Source of the DNA: Rubellimicrobium arenae
GTDB lineage: Bacteria > Pseudomonadota > Alphaproteobacteria > Rhodobacterales > Rhodobacteraceae
DNA: 64,000 bases
Reading direction: 5' to 3'
Assembly (NCBI RefSeq): GCF_017916295.1
Contig: NZ_JAFMSS010000005.1
Coordinates: forward strand, 276,091-340,090
Shown piece after piece: positions 24,407 to 33,156 of the stretch. The notes under the pieces were generated by a model. The model searched no databases and had not been told where the DNA came from. It saw only the letters and a list, made by a program, of their open reading frames with translations. The position numbers were made by a program, and so were the translations under genes. The number at the start of each line of letters is the position of its first letter. Position 1 is the first letter of the stretch.

Positions 24407-26245
24407 TCAGTCCTCGGGCAGCGCGCGGACGGCGCCCTGCGCTGCCGATGTGGCAAGCATGGCGTAGGCCTTGAGGGCGCTGCTCACCTTGCGGGCCCGG
24501 GGCGCTGCGGGCTTCCAGCCCTTGGCGTCCTGCTCGGTCCGGCGGCGGGCCAGCTCGTCCTCGGGCACGGCCAGGGTGATGGTCCGGGCGGGAATGTCGA
24601 TCTCGATCCGGTCCCCTTCGCGCACGAGACCGATCGCGCCGCCGGAGGCGGCTTCGGGGCTCACGTGGCCGATCGAAAGTCCCGAGGTCCCGCCCGAGAA
24701 GCGCCCATCGGTGATGAGCGCGCAGGCTTTGCCCAGTCCTTTCGACTTGAGGTAGCTGGTGGGATAGAGCATCTCCTGCATCCCCGGCCCGCCCTTGGGG
24801 CCCTCGTAGCGGATCACGACGACGTCGCCGGCCTTGATGCGGTTGGACAGGATCGCCTCCACCGCGGCGTTCTGGGACTCGACCACCCGGGCCGGACCCG
24901 AGAAGACGAGGATCGATTCGTCCACGCCCGCCGTCTTCACGATACAACCCTCGGGCGCGAGGTTGCCCGACAGCACCGCAAGGCCGCCATCCTGGCTGAA
25001 GGCGTGCGCGGCGTCCCGGATCGCGCCCTTCTCCCGGTCGAGGTCCAGCTCCTTCCAGCGGCGGGACTGGCTGAAGGCCTCGGTCGTGGCGACGCCGCCG
25101 GGGGCCGCCTGGAAGAACTGGCGCACGGATTCGTGGTTCGTGCGGCTGATGTCCCACTGGTCGATGGCTGCGCCCAGGCTGCGGGCGTGGACCGTGGGCA
25201 CCTCGCGGTGAAGGAGCCCCGCCGCGTCGAGCTGGCCCAGGATCGCCGGGATGCCGCCCGCGCGGTGCACGTCCTCCATGTGGACGTCCGACTTGGCGGG
25301 CGCGACCTTGCACAGGCAGGGCACGCGGCGCGACAGGCGGTCGATGTCCTCCATGCCGAAGTCCACGCCGCCCTCGTGCGCGGCGGCGAGGATGTGCAGC
25401 ACCGTGTTGGTCGATCCCCCCATGGCGATGTCGAGCGCCATGGCGTTCTCGAACGCCTCCTTGGTGGCGATGGAGCGGGGCAGCACGGTCTCGTCGTTCT
25501 GCTCGTAGTAGCGGCGGGCGAGGTCCACGACGAGGTGGCCCGCCTCCACGAAGAGCCGCTTGCGGTCCGAGTGGGTCGCGAGCGTCGAGCCGTTGCCCGG
25601 CAGCGACAGGCCCAGCGCCTCGGTCAGGCAGTTCATCGAGTTCGCGGTGAACATCCCCGAGCAGGACCCGCAGGTCGGGCAGGCAGACCGCTCGATCTGC
25701 TGAACCTCGGCGTCGGTCACGGCGTCGTCGGCGGCGGCGACCATGGCGTCCACGAGGTCGAGCGCGACCTCCTTGCCGCGCAGAGTGACCTTGCCGGCCT
25801 CCATCGGCCCGCCCGAGACAAACACGACGGGGATGTTGAGCCGCATGGCAGCCATCAGCATCCCGGGCGTGATCTTGTCGCAGTTCGAGATGCAGACCAT
25901 GGCGTCGGCGCAATGCGCGTTGACCATGTATTCGACGCTGTCGGCAATGAGCTCGCGCGAGGGGAGGCTGTAGAGCATCCCGTCATGGCCCATCGCGATG
26001 CCGTCGTCGACAGCGATGGTGTTGAACTCCTTGGCGACGCCTCCTGCGGCCTCGATCTCGCGGGCGACGAGCTGGCCCAGGTCCTTGAGGTGGACGTGGC
26101 CCGGCACGAACTGCGTGAAGGAGTTCACGACAGCGATGATCGGCTTGCCGAAATCCTCGTCCTTCATGCCCGTCGCGCGCCACAAGCCTCGGGCGCCGGC
26201 CATGTTTCGGCCATGGGTCGTGGTGCGGGAACGATAAGCGGGCAT
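24407..26245 (-). CDS. ilvD: Dihydroxy-acid dehydratase
   Basis: 612 residues, the usual length of IlvD. FeS-cluster ligands lie in I-S-N-C-D-K-I-T-P-G-M and in C-P-T-C-G-S-C-S-G-M-F-T-A-N-S-M-N. The enzyme removes water from 2,3-dihydroxy-3-methylbutanoate and -pentanoate in valine and isoleucine biosynthesis, in the cytoplasm. The start (MPAYRSRTTTHGRNMAGAR) matches family N-termini; the longer open frame is upstream read-through. No other isoleucine or valine gene is nearby, which is common for ilvD in this group. Confidence 0.97.
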   Translation of the reverse strand: MPAYRSRTTTHGRNMAGARGLWRATGMKDEDFGKPIIAVVNSFTQFVPGHVHLKDLGQLVAREIEAAGGVAKEFNTIAVDDGIAMGHDGMLYSLPSRELIADSVEYMVNAHCADAMVCISNCDKITPGMLMAAMRLNIPVVFVSGGPMEAGKVTLRGKEVALDLVDAMVAAADDAVTDAEVQQIERSACPTCGSCSGMFTANSMNCLTEALGLSLPGNGSTLATHSDRKRLFVEAGHLVVDLARRYYEQNDETVLPRSIATKEAFENAMALDIAMGGSTNTVLHILAAAHEGGVDFGMEDIDRLSRRVPCLCKVAPAKSDVHMEDVHRAGGIPAILGQLDAAGLLHREVPTVHARSLGAAIDQWDISRTNHESVRQFFQAAPGGVATTEAFSQSRRWKELDLDREKGAIRDAAHAFSQDGGLAVLSGNLAPEGCIVKTAGVDESILVFSGPARVVESQNAAVEAILSNRIKAGDVVVIRYEGPKGGPGMQEMLYPTSYLKSKGLGKACALITDGRFSGGTSGLSIGHVSPEAASGGAIGLVREGDRIEIDIPARTITLAVPEDELARRRTEQDAKGWKPAAPRARKVSSALKAYAMLATSAAQGAVRALPED

Positions 26246-26677
26246 GGGCTGGGCCTCAGGCGGGACAAGGGTTGCGCACCCATGGCGCGGGTCGCCGTCA
26301 CGATCAAGAGCGCAAACGCGCGAGGGCGCCGGATCGACCCGGCCAGGGCAGCCCGCGCGATCGCGCTCACGTCGCCGGTCCATGCGCCTCGCACCGGCCC
26401 GCCGAGCCGCCGTGTGAACGAGGCGGAAGACCGCCTTCGGCGTCCGGAACGCCCGGCGATCCGCCAGCGCGGCTAATGGCTTGCCTGGCGGACAAGCAGG
26501 GCTGGCATCTGCCGGGGAAAAGGTTTGGACAACATCGACTTGTTCCCCCGCGACAGAAGGAGAACATGCCGCCGAAGAAGTCGCTGCTTTGGTTTTGGGT
26601 CGCCTGTGCGCGCCGGACGGGCGACATTCGGGCGCCGCATCCGTGAAAGCTCGGCGGCCGGACGCCCTTTGCCCGCA
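26246..26677. other. Intergenic region between ilvD and cytochrome b561 gene
   Basis: This 432-base stretch holds the upstream side of ilvD and the downstream side of the b561 gene. A short plus-strand frame at 26566-26646 would encode 26 residues (MPPKKSLLWFWVACARR...) preceded by AAGGAG, but only 3 bases separate this from the ATG. It is not called as a gene. No terminator, tRNA or repeat was recognised. Confidence 0.4.
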
Positions 26678-27253
26678 TCAGCGCCGCCGGAACGTCGGCC
26701 ACATGCGCTGGAACACGCCGTCGCGCAGCACCACTGCGTGGAACAGGGCCGCGCCGATATGAAGCGCGATGAGCGCGATTAGCAGGAGGCGGTTCCAGCG
26801 GTGGACCGCCTGGGCCGCATCGGCCAGACCCCCAGACCGCGGCACCGGGCTCGGGATGCCCCAGGCGTCGAGCCACTCGATCGGAAAGCCTCCGGCCTTC
26901 ACTCGAATGTATCCGGAGACCGCCTGAACGATCAGCAGAAGATATAGAGCCTCGTGCGTGAGGCCAGCGACCCGTCTCTGCCAGACCGGGACGCTCGGGG
27001 GCAAAGGCGGGGGTGGGTGCCGGATGCGATACACGAGCCGCAGGAGGACGACCCCAAGGATCACCATGCCGATGTTCTTGTGGTAGATGAACAGGGCATC
27101 CTGGAGCGGGCGATCCAGCCCCTTCCGGACCATCAGCTGCCCGGCCGGGATCGTGCTGAGGACGAGTGCCGCCGTCAGCCAGTGAAAGACCTTGGCCGGA
27201 GCCCGGTAAGCACCGGCAGACAACGTCGGGACGGCAGATGGGGCCACGACCAT
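26678..27253 (-). CDS. Cytochrome b561-family membrane protein
   Basis: 191 residues from the ATG at 27253 (a TTG two codons earlier is possible); GGGGGA lies 6 bases upstream. Four membrane segments carry the heme-ligand pattern of bacterial b561: H-W-L-T-A in helix 1, Y-H-K-N-I-G-M in helix 2, T-H-E-A-L-Y-L-L-L in helix 3 and L-H-I-G-A-A-L-F-H in helix 4. These proteins oxidise ubiquinol or pass electrons to periplasmic partners; the partner here is unknown. It is transcribed divergently from the next gene, with a short gap holding a palindrome. Confidence 0.88.
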   Translation of the reverse strand: MVVAPSAVPTLSAGAYRAPAKVFHWLTAALVLSTIPAGQLMVRKGLDRPLQDALFIYHKNIGMVILGVVLLRLVYRIRHPPPPLPPSVPVWQRRVAGLTHEALYLLLIVQAVSGYIRVKAGGFPIEWLDAWGIPSPVPRSGGLADAAQAVHRWNRLLLIALIALHIGAALFHAVVLRDGVFQRMWPTFRRR

Positions 27254-27295
27254 GCGCAATCCCCCGGAGGTTCACTTCGCCATCCTAACAGGGCC

Positions 27296-27313
27296 GGCTT
27301 CGATTTCGAAGCC
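27296..27313. repeat. Inverted repeat between divergent genes
   Basis: GGCTTCGA-TT-TCGAAGCC, 8-bp perfect arms with a 2-base spacer, midway between the b561 start (27253) and the CDP-alcohol phosphotransferase start (27365). Its form suits a dimeric repressor operator, but it has no recognised owner. It could also be a transcription-exit hairpin, but neither flank has a T-run. Confidence 0.5.
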
Positions 27314-27364
27314 GCTTGCGTCATGATCTTGACGCGTGGGCAGAAAGACGGACTTGCTGGAGCC

Positions 27365-28114
27365 ATGCTCCGCAGCGGCCATGCCCCAAGGTCACTCTTC
27401 GGCGCGCGGACGGCTGCGCTCCGCGCCGGACTGGCCGCCCTGATCCTGCTTCCCCCGGTCTGGTTGGCGGGGTCTACCCTCGCGCCCGGAGGAGGACCTG
27501 TCGCGGTGGGCGCGCACCTGATCATCTCCACCGTGATCGTGATGTCCTTCGGCCGACACTGGTCGCCGCCGCTCCTGGGACTGGCCAACCTCGTGACGCT
27601 GCTTCGCGCGGCGCTGGCCAGCCTGTTGTCCGTCCCTATCGTCTTTCCTCCGGACTCCGCATCATCGACGTCGTGGCTGCTGGCGGGTGGGGCGGCGATC
27701 GCGCTCGCTCTTGACGGTGTCGACGGAATGCTGGCCCGCCGCACGGGGCTTGCGACCGCGTTCGGCGCCCGGTTCGACATGGAGGTGGATGCCGTTTTCG
27801 CCGCCCTCCTGTCGATCGCGATCCTGCGGATGCAGGAAGCGGGGCCGTGGATCCTGCTGCTCGGCCTGATGCGGTACCTTTTCGTCCTGGCGAGTTGGCC
27901 CCTGCCCTGGCTTGCCGCCCCCCTGACCCAGCGGCGTCGCCGCAAGGCCGTCTGCGTGATCCAGATCGCGACCCTGGTGGCGCTGCTGTCCCCGCTCGTT
28001 CAGCCCCCGCTGTCGGGTATCCTTGGCGCTGTCGCGACCCTGCTGCTCGCCTGGTCCTTCGGCACGGACATCCGCGAGCTTGCCTCGGGGCGGAGCCGGG
28101 CGTGGGAACGGTAG
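27365..28114 (+). CDS. CDP-alcohol phosphatidyltransferase-family membrane protein
   Basis: 249 residues, five to six membrane segments. The family signature D-x2-D-G-x2-A-R-x8-G-x3-D-x3-D is complete: D-G-V-D-G-M-L-A-R ... G-A-R-F-D-M-E-V-D. Such enzymes move a phospho-alcohol from CDP-alcohol to an acceptor alcohol to make phospholipids. The substrates here are unknown. The ATG at 27365 has GGAG very close; an earlier ATG at 27323 is possible. It is the first of six plus-strand genes through 34241 and overlaps the next gene by 13 bases. Confidence 0.85.
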   Translation: MLRSGHAPRSLFGARTAALRAGLAALILLPPVWLAGSTLAPGGGPVAVGAHLIISTVIVMSFGRHWSPPLLGLANLVTLLRAALASLLSVPIVFPPDSASSTSWLLAGGAAIALALDGVDGMLARRTGLATAFGARFDMEVDAVFAALLSIAILRMQEAGPWILLLGLMRYLFVLASWPLPWLAAPLTQRRRRKAVCVIQIATLVALLSPLVQPPLSGILGAVATLLLAWSFGTDIRELASGRSRAWER

Positions 28115-29709
28115 CCCGACGTCTCCTCGCCGCCGCCATCCTGCATCTGGCGCTCATCCAGCCGAACCATCCGGGCGCGCTGACCTGGGGGGCCCTGACC
28201 CTCGTTCCGCTCGAACTGCCGGTGCTGACGCTGGGGCTCGCGGCGCTGGGCGAACGGGGTCGGGGGCGGCGTGCCCTTCGATGGGGCCTTGGATCTCTCC
28301 TCGCGGCCATCATCACCCTGAAGTTTGCGGACCTCGGAACCACCATCGCCTTTGGCCGGATGTTCGATCCCCTGACCGACATGCAACTTGTCCCGGCAGG
28401 ACTGCGGCTGCTGCATGGGATCGCCGGGCCATGGATCACACTGGGCCTGCTGGCGGGCCTCGGACTCGCGTTGATGGGAACGCTGGCTGCGCTGGTGTGG
28501 GCGCTGGGGGTGTGGGCCGCGCTCGGGCTGGCCCCGCGCGGGCGATGGATCGCCGGCCTCGTGGCGGCAAACTTCGCGATGCTGGCGATCAGCGAGACCG
28601 GCCTGCACCTCGGCGCGTGGCGTGGGATCAACCCGCCCGGCTCGGCCTTCACGACCCGCGTCGCAGCGGAACATGTCCGGGACCTCGCCCGGTCCCGCGC
28701 CGCGTTCGCCGACTTTGCCCAAGCGGCACGGCGCGATCCCTATGCCGGGCGGGATGACCTCTTCGACCGCCTGGGGACGCGCGACCTCATCGTCATCTTT
28801 GTCGAAAGCTACGGCCGCGCGAGCTTCGACAACGCCCTCTACGCCCCGACCCATATGGGTTCGCTTCGCGAGGCCGAGGGAAAGCTCCGGCGCGCGGGCC
28901 TGGCCAGCCTGTCGGGCTGGCTCGTCTCGCCGGTCGAGGGCGGGCAGAGCTGGCTCGCTCATGCGACGCTGGCCTCCGGCCTTCGGATCTCGGACCAGCG
29001 GCGCTATGGCGCGCTGCTGGCCAGCCCCCGCCGCACGCTCTGGCACCTGGGCGCGGCGTCGGGCCGCCACCCAGCCGCCGTGGAGCCAGCCATCGTCCTG
29101 CCCTGGCCCGAGGGCGGCAAACTCGGCTTTCGGACCCAGCTCAACGCCGCGAAGCTCGGGTACGAAGGCCCGCCCTTCAACTGGGTGACGATGCCGGACC
29201 AGTACGTGCTTTCGGCCTTTCGCGACAGGATCGGACCGCAGCACGAGCCCCTGTTCGTCGAGATCGCGCTGATCTCCTCCCATGCCCCCTGGACGCCGGT
29301 GCCGCGGCTGGTGCCCTGGACCGAGGTGGGCGACGGCCGGATCTTCGCCGACCAGGCCAGCGCCGGCCCCTCGCCCGAGGAGGTCTGGGCGGACGAGGCG
29401 CGCGTGCGGGACCAGTATCGCAGGTCGCTCGACTATTCGCTCCGGACCGTGATGGATTGGGCGGCGCTCGCGCCGGACCCGCGGCCCCTTCTTCTGGTGC
29501 TGGGCGACCACCCCCCTGCGGGTTTCGTGTCGGGGATCGAGGGATCGGACGTGCCCATGCACCTGATCGGCCCGCCCGATCTGATCGCCGCCTTCAAGGG
29601 CTGGGGCTGGACGCCCGGGCTCGTGCCGGCCGGGGACGTCGCGCCATGGCCGATGGAGGAGGTCCGCGACCACCTCGTGGAGGCTTTGACCACGTCCGGG
29701 CCGCGCTGA
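28102..29709 (+). CDS. Inner-membrane alkaline-phosphatase-superfamily protein
   Basis: 535 residues from a GTG at 28102, preceded by CGGAG. Five membrane segments fill the first 190 residues; a large periplasmic domain follows. It has motifs of the sulfatase/phosphoethanolamine-transferase superfamily: I-V-I-F-V-E-S-Y-G-R (metal-binding Glu), a G-G-Q-S-W-L-A-H-A-T-L segment around the nucleophile, and L-V-L-G-D-H (Asp and His metal ligands). Relatives move phosphoethanolamine or phosphoglycerol onto lipids or glycans. Next to a CDP-alcohol enzyme and a glycosyltransferase, a role in envelope lipid modification is inferred. The exact substrate cannot be told. Confidence 0.8.
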   Translation: MGTVARRLLAAAILHLALIQPNHPGALTWGALTLVPLELPVLTLGLAALGERGRGRRALRWGLGSLLAAIITLKFADLGTTIAFGRMFDPLTDMQLVPAGLRLLHGIAGPWITLGLLAGLGLALMGTLAALVWALGVWAALGLAPRGRWIAGLVAANFAMLAISETGLHLGAWRGINPPGSAFTTRVAAEHVRDLARSRAAFADFAQAARRDPYAGRDDLFDRLGTRDLIVIFVESYGRASFDNALYAPTHMGSLREAEGKLRRAGLASLSGWLVSPVEGGQSWLAHATLASGLRISDQRRYGALLASPRRTLWHLGAASGRHPAAVEPAIVLPWPEGGKLGFRTQLNAAKLGYEGPPFNWVTMPDQYVLSAFRDRIGPQHEPLFVEIALISSHAPWTPVPRLVPWTEVGDGRIFADQASAGPSPEEVWADEARVRDQYRRSLDYSLRTVMDWAALAPDPRPLLLVLGDHPPAGFVSGIEGSDVPMHLIGPPDLIAAFKGWGWTPGLVPAGDVAPWPMEEVRDHLVEALTTSGPR

Positions 29710-29802
29710 ACCTTTGCACCAGGCCCTTGGTCCGAACAGGACCACGCTTCGCTTCCCTTAGGTCAATGGACGCCGTAGCATGAAGGACAGGAGGAGACCG
29801 CG

Positions 29803-30798
29803 ATGACCCGATCTGCGCCCACCCGCCGCCAATTGCTGTTCACCGCCGGTTCGCTGCTTGGCTCCGGGCTCCTGGGGGTCCGGCCGACCCACGCCCAAGG
29901 CATCCCGGTGGCGATGCAACTGTCCTGGCTCCACTCGGTCCAGTTCGGAGGCAGCTACATCGCGCTTCGGAACGGATATTGGGCCGAGCAAGGGCTGGAT
30001 GTCACGTTGCTGCCCGGAGGCCCCAATGCGCCTGTCGCGCCCCCGCTGGTCGCCGGGCAGGCGCTGCTGGGGCGCGGGGCGGCGGACTACGACGCGGCCG
30101 CGGTCGCGCAGGGGGCTCCGTTCCGGATCATCGGAGTGGCCATGCAGAAGAACCCGTTCTGCATCGCGTCCCTGCCCGCAAACCCCGTGCATGAGCCCCG
30201 CGACCTCCTGGGCAAGCGGCTGGGCATGGCGCTCATCAATCGTCCGGTCCTCGACGCGCTGTGCGCGCTCAACGGCATCGATGCCACCGCCATCGAGATC
30301 GTGCCGACCCAGTACGACGCGGCGCCGCTGCTCCAGGGCCAGGCCGACTGCCTGCTCTGCTGGGCGACGGACCTGCCGGTGGCGATGGCCGTCCAGGGGG
30401 TGGACAGCGTGGTCATGCTGATGGCGGATCATGGCTACGAGATCCACGCGCAGACCTACATCGCCACCGAGGACAGCCTGGCCCAGCGCCGGGACGAGAT
30501 CGTGAAGCTTCTCAGGGGCGAGGCCCGGGGCTGGCAGGACTATCGCAAGGACCCGGCCGCCGCAGCCGCGCTGACGGTCGAGATGTTCCCGGACCTCGGC
30601 CTTGACCCGGAGGCCCAGCGCATCCAGGCCGAGCGTCAGCTTCCCCTGATGTTCACGGACGTCACGGACGCGCACGGCTTTGGCTGGTTCACGGACGAAT
30701 CCGTCGAGGCGAACATCCGCACGCTGGCCCTGCTCGGCCAGGAGGTCGGCCCGGACCTGTGGGACCGGTCCGTCCTGGAGGAGGTGCATGGCAACTGA
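29803..30798 (+). CDS. ABC transporter substrate-binding protein, NMT1/THI5-like
   Basis: 331 residues. A Tat-type signal (T-R-R-Q-L-L-F-T-A-G ... T-H-A-Q) is followed by a fold like SsuA/TauA/NrtA/ThiY. The mature part begins V-A-M-Q-L-S-W-L-H-S-V-Q-F-G-G, as in HMP or nitrate/sulfonate binders. A ribosome site AGGAGGAG lies 6 bases before the ATG. It works with the ATPase and fused permease that follow, with overlapping ends. Ligand unknown: a thiamine-precursor, sulfonate or a polar lipid precursor are all possible. No TPP riboswitch is visible upstream. Confidence 0.85.
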   Translation: MTRSAPTRRQLLFTAGSLLGSGLLGVRPTHAQGIPVAMQLSWLHSVQFGGSYIALRNGYWAEQGLDVTLLPGGPNAPVAPPLVAGQALLGRGAADYDAAAVAQGAPFRIIGVAMQKNPFCIASLPANPVHEPRDLLGKRLGMALINRPVLDALCALNGIDATAIEIVPTQYDAAPLLQGQADCLLCWATDLPVAMAVQGVDSVVMLMADHGYEIHAQTYIATEDSLAQRRDEIVKLLRGEARGWQDYRKDPAAAAALTVEMFPDLGLDPEAQRIQAERQLPLMFTDVTDAHGFGWFTDESVEANIRTLALLGQEVGPDLWDRSVLEEVHGN

Positions 30799-31582
30799 CC
30801 GACCGCCAAGCATCGAGGTTCGGGACCTGAGCAAGAGCTACGGCCACGGCCCTCATCGGATCGAGGCTCTGGTGGATCTCAACCTGCGGGTCGAGGCCGG
30901 ACGCACAACGGCGCTGGTCGGTCCGTCGGGCTGTGGGAAATCCACCCTGCTGCGCCTTGTGGCGGGGCTGGAGACGCCCACCTCCGGATCCTTGCGGATC
31001 GGAGATGAAACGCCGGAGGCAGTCCGCGCCCGGGGCGATCTTGCCGTCGCCTTCCAGGATGCGGCCCTGCTGCCCTGGCGCAGCGTGCGCGGAAACGTGG
31101 CGCTGGGCCGCGCTCTGGCGGGCTTGCAACGCGACAGGACCGCGGTGGACGCGCTTATCGCCCTGGTCGGCCTGTCCGGGTTCGAGGAGCGCCGGCCCGC
31201 GGAGCTGTCGGGTGGAATGCGACAGCGGGTGGCCATCGCGCGGGCCCTCGCGGGCAGGCCCCGTCTTCTGCTGCTCGATGAACCTTTCGGTGCCGTGGAT
31301 GAATTGACGCGCGGGCAACTTCATCAGGATCTCGCCCCGCTCTGGCAGGCGCAGGGGACGACCACGTTGCTCGTCACCCATTCGGTGGCCGAGGCCGTGC
31401 GGCTGTCGGACCGCGTCGTGGTGCTCACGCCCCGGCCGGCCCGGGTCGCGGCGGACATCGCCATCGACCTGCCGTGGCCGCGCGGGACGGGCATCGGCTC
31501 CAACCGGTTCCACGCCTTCTGCGACGAAGTGTCCGCCGCGCTGCGGGACAGTGGCGGCGACCAGCGACTGGCGGCGCAATGA
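30788..31582 (+). CDS. ABC transporter ATP-binding protein, SsuB/ThiZ type
   Basis: 264 residues. Walker A is G-P-S-G-C-G-K-S-T, the Q-loop F-Q-D-A-A-L-L-P-W-R, the signature L-S-G-G-M-R-Q-R-V-A-I-A-R, Walker B L-L-L-L-D-E-P-F-G-A, and the H-loop V-T-H-S. All are intact. The W-R-S pair after the Q-loop is typical for nitrate/sulfonate/taurine importers. It powers the fused permease encoded next. Its ATG overlaps the binding-protein stop by 11 bases, and its stop overlaps the permease start as ATGA. Confidence 0.93.
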   Translation: MATDRPPSIEVRDLSKSYGHGPHRIEALVDLNLRVEAGRTTALVGPSGCGKSTLLRLVAGLETPTSGSLRIGDETPEAVRARGDLAVAFQDAALLPWRSVRGNVALGRALAGLQRDRTAVDALIALVGLSGFEERRPAELSGGMRQRVAIARALAGRPRLLLLDEPFGAVDELTRGQLHQDLAPLWQAQGTTTLLVTHSVAEAVRLSDRVVVLTPRPARVAADIAIDLPWPRGTGIGSNRFHAFCDEVSAALRDSGGDQRLAAQ

Positions 31583-33156
31583 CGGGACAGGCCCTCGTTC
31601 CCCTGCGCCCGGGGCCATGGCTGCAGGGCGCTGGCGTCCTTGGCCTGCTCCTGGCCTGGGAAGGCGCCTCGCAGGCCTCGCAGAGTCACTTCGTCCTTGC
31701 GGGGCCGAGCCAGATCCTGGAGCGCCTGCGACTGGACGGAGGGCTGCTGCTGCGCGCCCTGCTGGCCACCCTGAGGGCCGGGGCGCTGGGATTTGCGCTG
31801 GGGGTGGCCGTCGGGCTTGGGCTCGCGCTGACGGCCGTGCTGGCACCGCGTGTGGAACGACCGCTCACCACGATCTCGCTTCTCCTGTTCTGCCTGCCGC
31901 TGGTGGCTACCGGGCCGGTGCTCCGGGTGATCCTTGGCCCCGGAATCGGTCCACAGGTCGCGCTGGCGGCGCTGGCGGTGGTCCACACCACCTTTACCAC
32001 TGTCCTCGTGGGACTGCGGGCGGCGCCGGCCAGCTGGTTCGACCTCGTCCGCAGCTATGGACGGACACGCTGGGCCGAGCTCTGGCAGGTCCGTCTGCCT
32101 GCGTCGGTCCCTTACCTTCTGGCGGCCTTGCAGATCGCCGCTCCGGCCGCTCTCCTCGGCGCGATGGTCGGAGAGTTCACGGGGGCCGAACGGGGTTTGG
32201 GCGTGCTCACGATCCAGGCGATCCGGTCGCTCGACGTGGTCGGCGCCTGGACGATCGCCACGGTCGCCGCGGCTTCCGCGATGGCCGTCCATGGCGGCCT
32301 CGGCGTGCTGGGGCGACGCCTCGACATCATTCCACCCCCTGTTCTCCTCGCCCCGCCGCCCGACCCGCCCGTCCGGAGCCCGGCTGCCCGAGGGCTTGCT
32401 CTGCTGGGCCTCATGGGGTTCGTCCTGCTGCTCTGGCAGGGTCTCATGGACGCCTTGGCCCTGTCGCCCTTCTTCGCCAAGCGGCCCGCGGATGTCTGGG
32501 CCTATCTGGTCGCGGGGTCGGATGCGGCGGTCCATCGGCAGACCCTTCTGGTGGCCCTGGGAGAGACCGCGTCCCACGCCTTGCCCGGAGCTTTGGCAGG
32601 GCTCGCGTCCGGAGCGGGGCTCGCCGCCCTTCTCGTCCTCGCGCCCCCATTCGCGGCTGCGGTGCTGCCCCTGTCGCTGGCCCTGAGGTCGATCCCGGTC
32701 GTCGTGACGGCGCCGCTGATCGTGCTCGGACTGGGACGCGGCCCGGCCGGAACCATCGCCGTCGTCGCGGCCATGGTGTTCTTTCCGACCCTCGTCGCCT
32801 GCCTGAGCGGGTTGCGCCACGCTTCGCGTCCGATCCTGGACATCCTGGACAGCTACGATGCCGGGCGGATCCGGCGCCTGGCGATCGCGCAGCTTCCGGC
32901 CATGCTGCCGGCCCTCTGCGCATCGGCGCGCATGTCGATCCCTGCGGCGATCCTGGCCACGACCACCGCGGAATGGCTGGCCACGGGACGGGGTCTGGGA
33001 AGCCACATGGCCATGACCGCGATGACGTCCGACTATGCCGCGCTCTGGAGCAGCATCGTCCTGATCGGCCTTGCGGCCCTGGCGGCCCATGCAGGGATCG
33101 CAGCCCTGGAACGGGCGCTCCTGGCCCGCTTTGCGCCCGAGCAACTCGCCCCATGA
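31579..33156 (+). CDS. Fused double ABC permease
   Basis: 525 residues, about twice a normal SsuC/TauC permease. Two inner-membrane permease domains are joined head to tail. The first (about 50-240) has the EAA-type loop R-S-Y-G-R-T-R-W-A-E-L-W-Q-V-R-L-P. The second (about 320-510) has S-Y-D-A-G-R-I-R-R-L-A-I-A-Q-L-P. A single chain would therefore give both membrane halves of the transporter. Importers of this type normally use a homodimer or two genes, so the fusion is unusual. Overlaps tie it to both neighbours. Confidence 0.88.
   Translation: MTGQALVPLRPGPWLQGAGVLGLLLAWEGASQASQSHFVLAGPSQILERLRLDGGLLLRALLATLRAGALGFALGVAVGLGLALTAVLAPRVERPLTTISLLLFCLPLVATGPVLRVILGPGIGPQVALAALAVVHTTFTTVLVGLRAAPASWFDLVRSYGRTRWAELWQVRLPASVPYLLAALQIAAPAALLGAMVGEFTGAERGLGVLTIQAIRSLDVVGAWTIATVAAASAMAVHGGLGVLGRRLDIIPPPVLLAPPPDPPVRSPAARGLALLGLMGFVLLLWQGLMDALALSPFFAKRPADVWAYLVAGSDAAVHRQTLLVALGETASHALPGALAGLASGAGLAALLVLAPPFAAAVLPLSLALRSIPVVVTAPLIVLGLGRGPAGTIAVVAAMVFFPTLVACLSGLRHASRPILDILDSYDAGRIRRLAIAQLPAMLPALCASARMSIPAAILATTTAEWLATGRGLGSHMAMTAMTSDYAALWSSIVLIGLAALAAHAGIAALERALLARFAPEQLAP

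Noticed and set aside
26566..26646. A 26-codon plus-strand frame with AAGGAG just before the ATG
   Set aside because: Only 3 bases separate the site from the ATG and the product shows no family or conserved pattern; kept as a note in the intergenic entry.
29710..29802. TPP or other riboswitch before the NMT1/THI5-like binding protein
   Set aside because: The 93-base leader shows none of the conserved TPP pattern (CTGAGA and the matching arm) and is too short for most classes.
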